Shown here: positions 24,605-31,656 of the stretch, piece after piece | Layout: each line of letters begins with the position of its first letter | Position numbering within the stretch: position 1 is the first letter of the stretch | Assembly (NCBI GenBank): GCA_902776845.1 | Contig: CACYRM010000007.1 | Coordinates: forward strand, 1 to 36,133 | Length of the DNA stretch: 36,133 nucleotides | Direction: 5' to 3' | Source: Oscillospiraceae bacterium | GTDB lineage: Bacteria > Bacillota > Clostridia > Saccharofermentanales > Saccharofermentanaceae | Notes under the pieces: model-generated | The model's input: the letters and a program-made list of their open reading frames with translations, nothing else | Told to the model about the DNA's origin: nothing | Databases searched by the model: none | Made by a program: the position numbers and the translations under genes

Positions 24605-24742
24605 ATGGCAAAAATGACATTCCAGCCCAAGAAGAGACAGAGGGCAAAGGTTCACGGCTTCAGAGCAAGAATGGAGACAGCTAACGGCCGCAAGGTTCTT
24701 GCAGCAAGAAGAGCCAAGGGCAGAAAGAGACTTGCAGTCTGA
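24605..24742 (+). CDS. rpmH: 50S ribosomal protein L34
   Basis: This 45-residue, strongly basic protein is L34 of the large ribosomal subunit. It begins [19 protein letters not shown] and ends [11 protein letters not shown], matching the family throughout. GGAGG at 24592-24596 is eight bases before the ATG. It is transcribed from the consensus promoter at 24485 and followed 27 bases later by rnpA, the usual pairing. In many bacteria dnaA lies divergently beside rpmH; here the upstream neighbour is a YesL-like gene on the same strand. Confidence 0.97.
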   Translation: MAKMTFQPKKRQRAKVHGFRARMETANGRKVLAARRAKGRKRLAV

Positions 24743-24769
24743 TAAACAGGCTGCAGCCGCAATCTTGCT

Positions 24770-25147
24770 TTGAAATCGGTAGCGCTCAGATTCAATTTTG
24801 AATTTAACAGGGTTTACCGGTACGGGAAATTCGCAACCGGCAGGTACCTGTCGGTTCACGTGCTTAAAAGACGTGAAGGAACCACGCAAAGCGGCTATAA
24901 AGTAGATCCAGCCTTAAGACGTACCGGGTTTTGCGCTAACAAGAAAGAACTCGGAGCAGTCGGAAGGAACCGCGCCAGACGTCTGATGAGAGAAGCATAC
25001 AGACATCTGGAAGACAGACTTCCCGAAGGGTACGATTTTGTTTTTACTTTAAAGGCCAAAGGCGGAATTCCGGATTTTCACGAATTAAGCACAGATATGG
25101 GGAAATGCCTTTCGAGGCTTGATCTTATAGATGGTGTATCCGTATGA
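24770..25147 (+). CDS. rnpA: Ribonuclease P protein component
   Basis: A 125-residue basic protein subunit of RNase P, which processes tRNA 5' ends with the M1-type RNA. The N-terminal [15 protein letters not shown] forms the substrate-contacting region, and the RNR motif is [14 protein letters not shown] at about 66-79. The only available start is TTG at 24770, because a stop lies in frame at 24743 and no ATG occurs before the conserved region. No Shine-Dalgarno sequence precedes it, so translation is probably weak or coupled to rpmH. Its stop overlaps the yidD ATG by four bases. Confidence 0.93.
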   Translation: MKSVALRFNFEFNRVYRYGKFATGRYLSVHVLKRREGTTQSGYKVDPALRRTGFCANKKELGAVGRNRARRLMREAYRHLEDRLPEGYDFVFTLKAKGGIPDFHELSTDMGKCLSRLDLIDGVSV

Positions 25148-25356
25148 TCCGAAAAGCCGTAATAGGAATGGTCCGTTGGTATCAGGTTCATATTTCTCCT
25201 GCTATAGGTCCTCATTGCAAGTATCAGCCGACCTGTTCGCAGTACATGATCGACGCGGTAACTAAGTATGGCGTTATCAAGGGCGGACTTATGGGTATCT
25301 GGCGGATAATGCGGTGCAATCCTTTTTCAAAGGGCGGATACGATCCCGTAAGATAA
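25144..25356 (+). CDS. yidD: Membrane protein insertion efficiency factor YidD
   Basis: A 70-residue YidD protein, a membrane-associated helper thought to aid YidC-dependent insertion. It has an amphipathic N-terminus, the motif [17 protein letters not shown] with its conserved cysteines, and the C-terminal [16 protein letters not shown]. The ATG overlaps the rnpA stop (ATGA), so it is translationally coupled. It is followed by yidC after 33 bases. Both length and gene order are standard. Confidence 0.96.
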   Translation: MIRKAVIGMVRWYQVHISPAIGPHCKYQPTCSQYMIDAVTKYGVIKGGLMGIWRIMRCNPFSKGGYDPVR

Positions 25357-25389
25357 GCGCAAAAGCATTAATAGAACCGGAGTTCAATA

Positions 25390-26499
25390 ATGGGAGACTT
25401 TATAGTTCAGTTATCAATTCTCGACCCGCTGTACACTTTGTTCGGCTGGCTTACGAGAGTTTTGTTCAATTTCTTCGGTAATTACGGTCTGGCGATCATC
25501 TTCCTTACCGTAATCATCAGAGGAGCTCTTATCCCGCTGAATATCAGATCGCAGAAGTCAATGCTCAAGATGCAGGCTTTAAGCGGCAAACAGGCTGAAC
25601 TTCAGCGTCAGTATGGTGATGATAAGGAAGCTTATCAGGAAGCTTTCATGAAGATGCAGAAGGAGAATGGCGCAGGCGGCCTTTCAGGATGCCTACTCCC
25701 GTTCCTCCAGTTATTCTTTATCTGGCCTATCTACCGTATCGTCAGCGGACCTTTGATCTATCTTTCACAGGTCAGCAAAGACAATATCCAGTCGATGATA
25801 GAACTCGGCAACAGATTCGGCGAGAGCGGTGTTTTCGAGGGCAGAGTAAGCGTTGATATCCACATCGGTCTTATCAAGGCTCTCACAGAGAATGCGCAGT
25901 TCCTTAAGGAGTGCATCAGCCAGGGCCTGATCTCACTTGACCAGATGATCGACCTCCACTTCCTCGGAATGGATCTTACGGTTACACCCGCATGGAATCC
26001 TTTCGTTATAGCGAAGGATCCCGCGACATATATTCCCATGCTCATCATTCCTATACTCGTTGTTGTTACGAATATCGTAATGATGCAGCTGACCAAGATC
26101 ATGAAGCCCGGCTGGAAGGAAGAGGAAGAGGCAAAGAAGCGTGCCAAGAAGAATCCCGCCAGAGCAGGTCAGGCAGGCGACGGCAAGAGCGCTGCTGAAG
26201 ACGTTACCCAGAACTCCATGAAGATGATGAACTGGATGATGCCTATCCTTATGCTCGTAACGACATTTACTATGCCTGCAGCAATGGGTCTTTACTGGAT
26301 CATCTCAGGTCTTATGAGCATCATCACGAGCATTATCGTATATTACATGTTCACCAAGCCTTATGAGCTTAAGAAAGCTGAGATCGAGGCTAAGAAGGAT
26401 GCTGTTTTCAAGAAGTCAGGAAAAGCTGCTCTCGCAGGTGCTGACGGCAGCGTTGATTCAGACAGTTCCAAGAAGAACGGTAAGAAAAAGAAGAAATAA
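25390..26499 (+). CDS. yidC: Membrane protein insertase YidC
   Basis: A 369-residue YidC/Oxa1-family insertase that integrates proteins into the cytoplasmic membrane. The core shows five hydrophobic segments, the conserved positively charged groove residue R44 in VIIRGALIPLNI, and a cytoplasmic hairpin at about 55-95. The region between TM2 and TM3 is rather long. The C-terminus carries a Lys-rich tail (last six of seven residues basic) suited to ribosome contact. Unlike many Gram-positive homologues it has no lipoprotein signal. It belongs to the rnpA-yidD-yidC-jag cluster. Confidence 0.95.
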   Translation: MGDFIVQLSILDPLYTLFGWLTRVLFNFFGNYGLAIIFLTVIIRGALIPLNIRSQKSMLKMQALSGKQAELQRQYGDDKEAYQEAFMKMQKENGAGGLSGCLLPFLQLFFIWPIYRIVSGPLIYLSQVSKDNIQSMIELGNRFGESGVFEGRVSVDIHIGLIKALTENAQFLKECISQGLISLDQMIDLHFLGMDLTVTPAWNPFVIAKDPATYIPMLIIPILVVVTNIVMMQLTKIMKPGWKEEEEAKKRAKKNPARAGQAGDGKSAAEDVTQNSMKMMNWMMPILMLVTTFTMPAAMGLYWIISGLMSIITSIIVYYMFTKPYELKKAEIEAKKDAVFKKSGKAALAGADGSVDSDSSKKNGKKKKK

Positions 26500-26526
26500 T
26501 TTTGGCTCGAAGGAGGCCTTGTACAT

Positions 26527-27246
26527 ATGGAAAAGACAGTTATCAAGACAGGCGCAACAGTTGATGAAGCAATCGAGGCAGCTCTTTCCGAGCTTGGCTG
26601 TACAAGAGAACAGGCAACTATCGAAGTAGTCGAGGAAGGCACTGAAGGCGGCTTTCTCGGATTAGGCAGAAAGGATGCCGAGGTAAAGGTTACATTTAAT
26701 TCCGAGGATACAGCGGAGAATACGGCTGTTTCCGATACTGAGGATACATATTTCGGTGATGATGAGAGCTTTGAAGGTGATGCGGTCAGCGAAGCTGAAG
26801 ACGCTGCAGCGAACTTTGTCGCAGAAGTTCTTTCAGGCATCGGTATTCACGGCAACATGGATTCCTACAGAGAGGATGACACGATCTATATCTCTGTAAC
26901 AGGTTCTGACTGCGGCGCTGCTATCGGCCGTCACGGTGAGACACTTGAAGCCATTTCCTACATGACAAATCTCATCGCAAACAAGCACAGTGAGCAGAGA
27001 GTTCACGTTTACCTCGACGTAGGCGGATACAGAAAGCACAGAGAGCAGGTCATCAAGGGCCTTGCAGATAAGGCTGTATCCAAGGTAAGACGTTCAGGCC
27101 GCAAGTTTGTTATGGAGGCTATGAGCCCTGCCGAGAGAAGAATTGTCCACTCATATCTTCAGGATGTAAACGGCGTTACAACACACAGTGAAGGCGTTGA
27201 GCCGAACAGATGTGTCGTAGTAACACCCGATACTGATAAGAAGTAA
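26527..27246 (+). CDS. jag: Jag/KhpB RNA-binding protein
   Basis: A 239-residue protein with three parts. The Jag-N domain lies at 1-52 (VEEGTEGGFLGLGRK), followed by an acidic linker at about 58-95. A KH domain contains the nucleic-acid loop IGRHGETLEAI near 138-148. A C-terminal R3H domain has ERRIVHSYLQ. Jag, also called KhpB, binds RNA and influences cell elongation and division in Gram-positive bacteria. GAAGGAGG lies about ten bases before the ATG. It directly follows yidC as in most Bacillota. Confidence 0.95.
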   Translation: MEKTVIKTGATVDEAIEAALSELGCTREQATIEVVEEGTEGGFLGLGRKDAEVKVTFNSEDTAENTAVSDTEDTYFGDDESFEGDAVSEAEDAAANFVAEVLSGIGIHGNMDSYREDDTIYISVTGSDCGAAIGRHGETLEAISYMTNLIANKHSEQRVHVYLDVGGYRKHREQVIKGLADKAVSKVRRSGRKFVMEAMSPAERRIVHSYLQDVNGVTTHSEGVEPNRCVVVTPDTDKK

Positions 27247-27289
27247 TACGCTTCGGATCTTTTCTTAAGGATCTGCCGGGCTGTTTTCA

Positions 27290-28711
27290 ATGTATTCATA
27301 TGATGACGAACCTATCTGCGCCTGCTCCACGCCGGCCGGAATATCTGGCATAGCTGTTATCCGCATATCAGGTAACGGCTGTGGAAAACTTGCCGATAAA
27401 TGTTCCGTTATCATCAGAAGCAGCGGAAATTACACAAAACTCTCAGAACTCCCGGGTTATACCTGCGCATTCGGATATGTTAAGGATCCTTCCACCGGCG
27501 TCAAGGTCGATGAAGTGATCTTCACTCGCTTTGAGGAACCCCATTCATATACCGGCGAAGAGATGGTTGAGATTTCTTCACACGGTTCAGGCGCGGTCAA
27601 GCAGGAGATACTGAAGTGCCTCGGTATGTCCGGAATCAGAATGGCATATCCCGGTGAATTTTCGAGAAGAGCATTTATTAACGGCAAGATGAGCCTTGCT
27701 TCCGCCGAAGCTGTTATGGATGTCATCAATTCCGAGACGGAAAGACAGCTCGAGGCTGCCGGAAGCCTTTTATCCGGAAAACTCGCCGAAGAGATAGATC
27801 ATATAGAGCGCAATCTATATGACCAGGCAGCGATGCTTGAGACATTTACCGAATTTGATACGGAAGACCCGGAGGAAGAGGAATCAAAGCTTGAGACCGT
27901 CAAAGACAATCTCAGTGACTGTCATGACAGGCTGACGGCACTCTGCAAGGGTTACGGAAAGGGAAGGATCCTTTCCGAGCGTCTCCGAGTAGCTCTTTTG
28001 GGACTTCCCAACAGCGGCAAGAGCACATTGCTCAACACGCTTACCGGTTTTGACAGGGCGATCGTAACAGAGGTTGCCGGCACTACAAGAGATACCATAG
28101 AAGTCCAGCTCAATATAAACGGCATTCCCGTTACCCTGATAGATACCGCAGGCATCCGCGAGACAGATGACATAATAGAATCAATGGGTATTGGCAAAGC
28201 GTACGAAGCGGGCAGGGGCGCGGATATGATCTTTTATATGATCCCGCCTGACATGAACGCCGAAGAGGCTTATTCGGGCGTAAAGAATATTATCGAGGAC
28301 TGTGATTCGGTTACCGCGGTATTCTCGAAAAGCGATGCCGGAGATAACCCCTTCAGGGAAGAGATAGAAGAAAGACTCAAAAGTCTCGGCATAAAAAACT
28401 TTATCTCGATAAGCGCCGAGGAAGATCTGAATATCGATAAGCTTGAGGATGCAATAATCGACTACTACCAGGAGCTGGGCGGCGGCGCATCCGAAGGACT
28501 TCTTATCACCAACAGCAGACATTACACAAAATTCCTGAAGGCATCCAGGAAGCTTGCGCTTGCGCTGGATGCACTTGACAATAACCTCGGCACAGAAGTC
28601 TGCGCATCTGCTTTAAGAGCGTGTCTGGACGAGATAGGAGAGGTAACCGGAAAGACTGTATCCGCCACGCTTGCGGATACCATTTTCTCAAGATTCTGTA
28701 TAGGTAAATAA
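27290..28711 (+). CDS. mnmE: tRNA modification GTPase MnmE
   Basis: A 473-residue GTPase that, with MnmG, adds the aminomethyl-type modification to U34 of certain tRNAs. The N-terminal folate-binding domain starts with the DEPICACSTPAGISGIAVIR signature. The G domain has the P-loop GLPNSGKS (238-245), the G2 loop with TTRDT, and the G3 motif DTAGIRET (285-292). The G4 position reads SKSD instead of the usual NKxD. The C-terminal FCIGK is intact with its essential Cys. No clear ribosome site precedes the ATG. Its stop touches the mnmG ATG without a gap, so the two are coupled. Confidence 0.96.
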   Translation: MYSYDDEPICACSTPAGISGIAVIRISGNGCGKLADKCSVIIRSSGNYTKLSELPGYTCAFGYVKDPSTGVKVDEVIFTRFEEPHSYTGEEMVEISSHGSGAVKQEILKCLGMSGIRMAYPGEFSRRAFINGKMSLASAEAVMDVINSETERQLEAAGSLLSGKLAEEIDHIERNLYDQAAMLETFTEFDTEDPEEEESKLETVKDNLSDCHDRLTALCKGYGKGRILSERLRVALLGLPNSGKSTLLNTLTGFDRAIVTEVAGTTRDTIEVQLNINGIPVTLIDTAGIRETDDIIESMGIGKAYEAGRGADMIFYMIPPDMNAEEAYSGVKNIIEDCDSVTAVFSKSDAGDNPFREEIEERLKSLGIKNFISISAEEDLNIDKLEDAIIDYYQELGGGASEGLLITNSRHYTKFLKASRKLALALDALDNNLGTEVCASALRACLDEIGEVTGKTVSATLADTIFSRFCIGK

Positions 28712-30649
28712 ATGACTGTCCGTGAAGCTTTAGAGTTGGAACATAGCTTTGAAGCGGGAACATTTGATGTTGCCGTGGTCGGAGCAGGCCATGCAGGCTG
28801 CGAAGCGGCGCATGCAACAGCAAAGCTCGGACTTAACACGATCCTGTTCACTCTTTCATTGGACAGCCTTGCAAACCTGCCCTGCAACCCGAGCATCGGA
28901 GGCACATCCAAAGGACAGCTCGTAAGGGAGATAGACGCTTTAGGCGGCATCATGGGAATAATGGCGGATAAATGCGCCGTTCAGATGAGGATGCTCAACC
29001 GTTCCAAAGGCCCCGCAGTCTATTCCCCGAGGGCTCAGGAAGACCGCGCGATGTATTCGATAGAGATGAAGCATTATCTTGAGGATCTTCCGAACCTTAC
29101 TTTGAAACAGGCTCATATCACAGGTCTCCTGACTGATGACAGCAGCAGAGCCGCAGGTGTTATCACTGAAGGAAAAGCTGTCTACAGGGCGCGTGCCGTG
29201 GTGATCTGTTCGGGAACATATATGGAAGCGAGGATCATAAGAGGAGAGGTTATCACCGAGAGCGGTCCTGACGGACTCCCCAGATCCTGCGGATTGTCTT
29301 CTTCATTAAGTTCACTGGGTATTCCCATGCTGAGGTTCAAGACCGGAACGCCCGTCAGGGTCAATTCCAATTCGGTTGATTTTTCGCAGATGACAAGACA
29401 GGACGGTGAGGATGATATACCGCCTTTCTCATACAGAAATGAGATGGAGGGAAAGCTTCCCGCACCTTCGGAAGAGCAGATACCCTGCTGGTCTGTCTGG
29501 ACCACCGAAGAGACAAGAAAAGTAATAAGCGGCAACATGGACAGATCGCCTCTTTACAGCGGCGAGATCAAAGGCATAGGCCCCAGATACTGTCCGTCGA
29601 TAGAAGATAAATTCATGAGGTTCAAGGACAAGACAAGGCATCAGATCTTTGTCGAACCGATGGGCAGGCATACCAATGAGATGTACCTGCAGGGCTTTTC
29701 CACGAGCCTTCCTGAAGAGATCCAGGAGAAGATGGTAAAGTCATTGCCCGGTCTTGCAAACGCAAAGATCCAGAGAGCGGCTTATGCGATAGAATACGAT
29801 CTCGTTGATCCGCTTTCCATTAAGGCGAGCCTTGAATCAAAGATTGTCCCGGGTCTTTTTACCGCAGGCCAGATCAACGGCTCCTCAGGATATGAGGAAG
29901 CAGCTGCCCAGGGTATCGTGGCAGGCATCAATGCTGCCATGTCCTGCCTGGGAAAAGATGCTGTCATTATCGACAGATCTCAGGGATATATCGGAGTCCT
30001 TATAGATGACCTGGTAACCAAGGGAACGAACGAGCCTTACCGTATGATGACTTCGCGCGCCGAATACAGACTGTTCTTAAGACAGGACAACGCTGATGAA
30101 AGGCTTACGCCTATAGGACATGATATCGGTCTTATCAGCGATGATGTTTTCGAAAAGTTCGAGAAGAAGGTTCAGCTGATCGCATGTGAGACCGAAAGAC
30201 TTAAGAAGACATATGTCGCTCCGACACAAAAACTTAAAGAGCTTCTTGATACCTGCGGACAGACACTGCCTAAATCCGGTGAGAGTCTTGCCGATCTTAT
30301 CAAACGTCCGGGTGTTACATATGACCTTCTTGCACCGGTTGATAAAGACCGCAAAGAACTCCCGCGCAATATAACCTTTGCCTGCGAGACAAATATTAAG
30401 TACGAAGGATACCTTTCTCTTGAGAAAGAGAAGATAGAGAAGTTCAAAAATCTCGAGAAGATAACGATCCCCGGAGACACCGATTATTCGCTCATAAGGG
30501 GCTTAAGGATAGAAGCGAGACAGAAGCTTTCGCAGATGAAGCCGGAGAATGTGGGAAGAGCCTCGAGGATATCGGGCGTATCGCCTGCTGACTGTGAAGT
30601 GCTGCTGGTATATCTCGAACAGCAGAGAAGGAGAAGGGATAATGGCTGA
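28712..30649 (+). CDS. mnmG: tRNA modification enzyme MnmG (GidA)
   Basis: A 645-residue FAD-binding partner of MnmE in the U34 modification complex. The dinucleotide-binding motif is VVGAGHAGCEAA at about 22-33, after an N-terminal extension of about 15 residues. Family signatures include LPCNPSIGGTSKGQLVREIDALGG and the catalytic-region segment RFKTGTPVRV. GQINGSSGYEEAAAQG, typical of the flavin site, is also present. The C-terminal helical domain is complete. It starts immediately after the mnmE stop and overlaps the start of rsmG by eight bases. Confidence 0.97.
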   Translation: MTVREALELEHSFEAGTFDVAVVGAGHAGCEAAHATAKLGLNTILFTLSLDSLANLPCNPSIGGTSKGQLVREIDALGGIMGIMADKCAVQMRMLNRSKGPAVYSPRAQEDRAMYSIEMKHYLEDLPNLTLKQAHITGLLTDDSSRAAGVITEGKAVYRARAVVICSGTYMEARIIRGEVITESGPDGLPRSCGLSSSLSSLGIPMLRFKTGTPVRVNSNSVDFSQMTRQDGEDDIPPFSYRNEMEGKLPAPSEEQIPCWSVWTTEETRKVISGNMDRSPLYSGEIKGIGPRYCPSIEDKFMRFKDKTRHQIFVEPMGRHTNEMYLQGFSTSLPEEIQEKMVKSLPGLANAKIQRAAYAIEYDLVDPLSIKASLESKIVPGLFTAGQINGSSGYEEAAAQGIVAGINAAMSCLGKDAVIIDRSQGYIGVLIDDLVTKGTNEPYRMMTSRAEYRLFLRQDNADERLTPIGHDIGLISDDVFEKFEKKVQLIACETERLKKTYVAPTQKLKELLDTCGQTLPKSGESLADLIKRPGVTYDLLAPVDKDRKELPRNITFACETNIKYEGYLSLEKEKIEKFKNLEKITIPGDTDYSLIRGLRIEARQKLSQMKPENVGRASRISGVSPADCEVLLVYLEQQRRRRDNG

Positions 30650-31505
30650 CGGTCTGTTCTCAAACAGAAAACCCCTGACAAAGGATGATATAAAGCGTCT
30701 GAAGGAGAGCCTTCCGAAGAAGGTTGAGATCGGCGTTGAAGGAACGAAGGTTACTGAACATGATGAGGAGCCTTCTGATGTAGCCCCGATCCTGGAATCA
30801 CATTCCGGCGAGATCAGCGTTCCGCTGTCCGCAGAGGAGATACGTTCTTTCCAGGTATATGCTTCAATGCTTAAGGAAAAGAACAAGGTAATGAACCTTA
30901 CCGCCGTTGATGACGATGAGGGGATAGCCATGAAGCATTTTATAGATTCCCTTACGCTCTGTCCCTATATAAGGGAAGAAGAGGCCCAAAAGAAGGGAAT
31001 GCTGACCTTTGTAGATGTCGGAACCGGCGCGGGATTTCCCGGACTTCCGGTAAAGATCTCCTGTCCCGAACTGTCCGTAACGCTTATGGATTCGCTCGAG
31101 AAGCGTCTCAAGTTCCTCGATGAGGTTATTACCGCATTGGATCTTAAGAACTGCTCCACGGTCCATTCAAGAGCCGAGGATGCCGGCAGAAATAAGAAAT
31201 TCAGGGAAAAGTACGATATCGTAACGGCACGTGCCGTCGCAAAGCTTTCGGTGCTGGCTGAATACTGCCTGCCTCTTGTTAAAGTCGGAGGAGTATTTCT
31301 TGCCATGAAGGCCCATTCCGAAGAAGAGGAAGCCGAAGGCTCCAAGGCTATTGCTCTTTTAGGCGGTACGGTCGAGAAAACAGATACATTCAAGCTTCCG
31401 GGAACAGATATGGAGAGGACTATTATCGTCGTAAGAAAGATCCGTCCTACTCCCGCAAGGTTCCCGAGAAAAGCAGGCACACCTTCCAAAACCCCTATAG
31501 TCTGA
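30642..31505 (+). CDS. rsmG: 16S rRNA (guanine-N7) methyltransferase RsmG
   Basis: A 287-residue SAM-dependent methyltransferase that modifies G527 (E. coli numbering) of 16S rRNA. The SAM-binding motif is DVGTGAGFPGLPVKI at about 125-139; LMDSLEKRLKFLDEV and ARAVAKLSVLAEY are also typical. I chose the ATG at 30642 because AAGGAGAAGGG lies just upstream. This gives a charged N-terminal extension of about 58 residues compared with the usual 210-240-residue enzymes, and a basic Pro-rich tail. It overlaps mnmG and ends the mnmE-mnmG-rsmG unit. Confidence 0.94.
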   Translation: MADGLFSNRKPLTKDDIKRLKESLPKKVEIGVEGTKVTEHDEEPSDVAPILESHSGEISVPLSAEEIRSFQVYASMLKEKNKVMNLTAVDDDEGIAMKHFIDSLTLCPYIREEEAQKKGMLTFVDVGTGAGFPGLPVKISCPELSVTLMDSLEKRLKFLDEVITALDLKNCSTVHSRAEDAGRNKKFREKYDIVTARAVAKLSVLAEYCLPLVKVGGVFLAMKAHSEEEEAEGSKAIALLGGTVEKTDTFKLPGTDMERTIIVVRKIRPTPARFPRKAGTPSKTPIV

Positions 31506-31553
31506 TAAAAGGACATTTGTACATATATTATAATATTACGTGCGCGTGTGCGT

Positions 31554-31597
31554 ATAGATTATGATATAATACTATAGTTTGTAGATACATAATCTAT
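31554..31597 (+). promoter_or_regulatory. gyrA promoter inside a 10-bp inverted repeat
   Basis: An extended -10 element, TGATATAAT, occupies 31562-31570; no good -35 is seen. It sits in the spacer of a perfect inverted repeat, ATAGATTATG (31554-31563) and CATAATCTAT (31588-31597). A third CATAATC copy follows at 31601. The geometry suits a repressor that would cover the start site. A separate TATAAT occurs at 31529-31534. Confidence 0.6.
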
Positions 31598-31656
31598 TGA
31601 CATAATCAGTAAATAAATAACCCGCGGGCTTTGAGTTTTGCGGGCGGAGGCGAAAA

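Noticed and set aside
24521..24889. Minus-strand frame of 122 residues over rpmH and rnpA
   Set aside because: It runs antisense to two essential, fully recognisable genes and covers their promoter; no ribosome site or homology is apparent.
26361..26840. Minus-strand frame of 159 residues over yidC and jag
   Set aside because: The Ser/Ala/Pro-rich composition is the usual antisense artefact of Lys/Glu-rich genes.
31597..31602. TTGACA upstream of gyrA as a -35 element
   Set aside because: No acceptable -10 hexamer lies 16-18 bases downstream; the extended -10 at 31562-31570 fits better.
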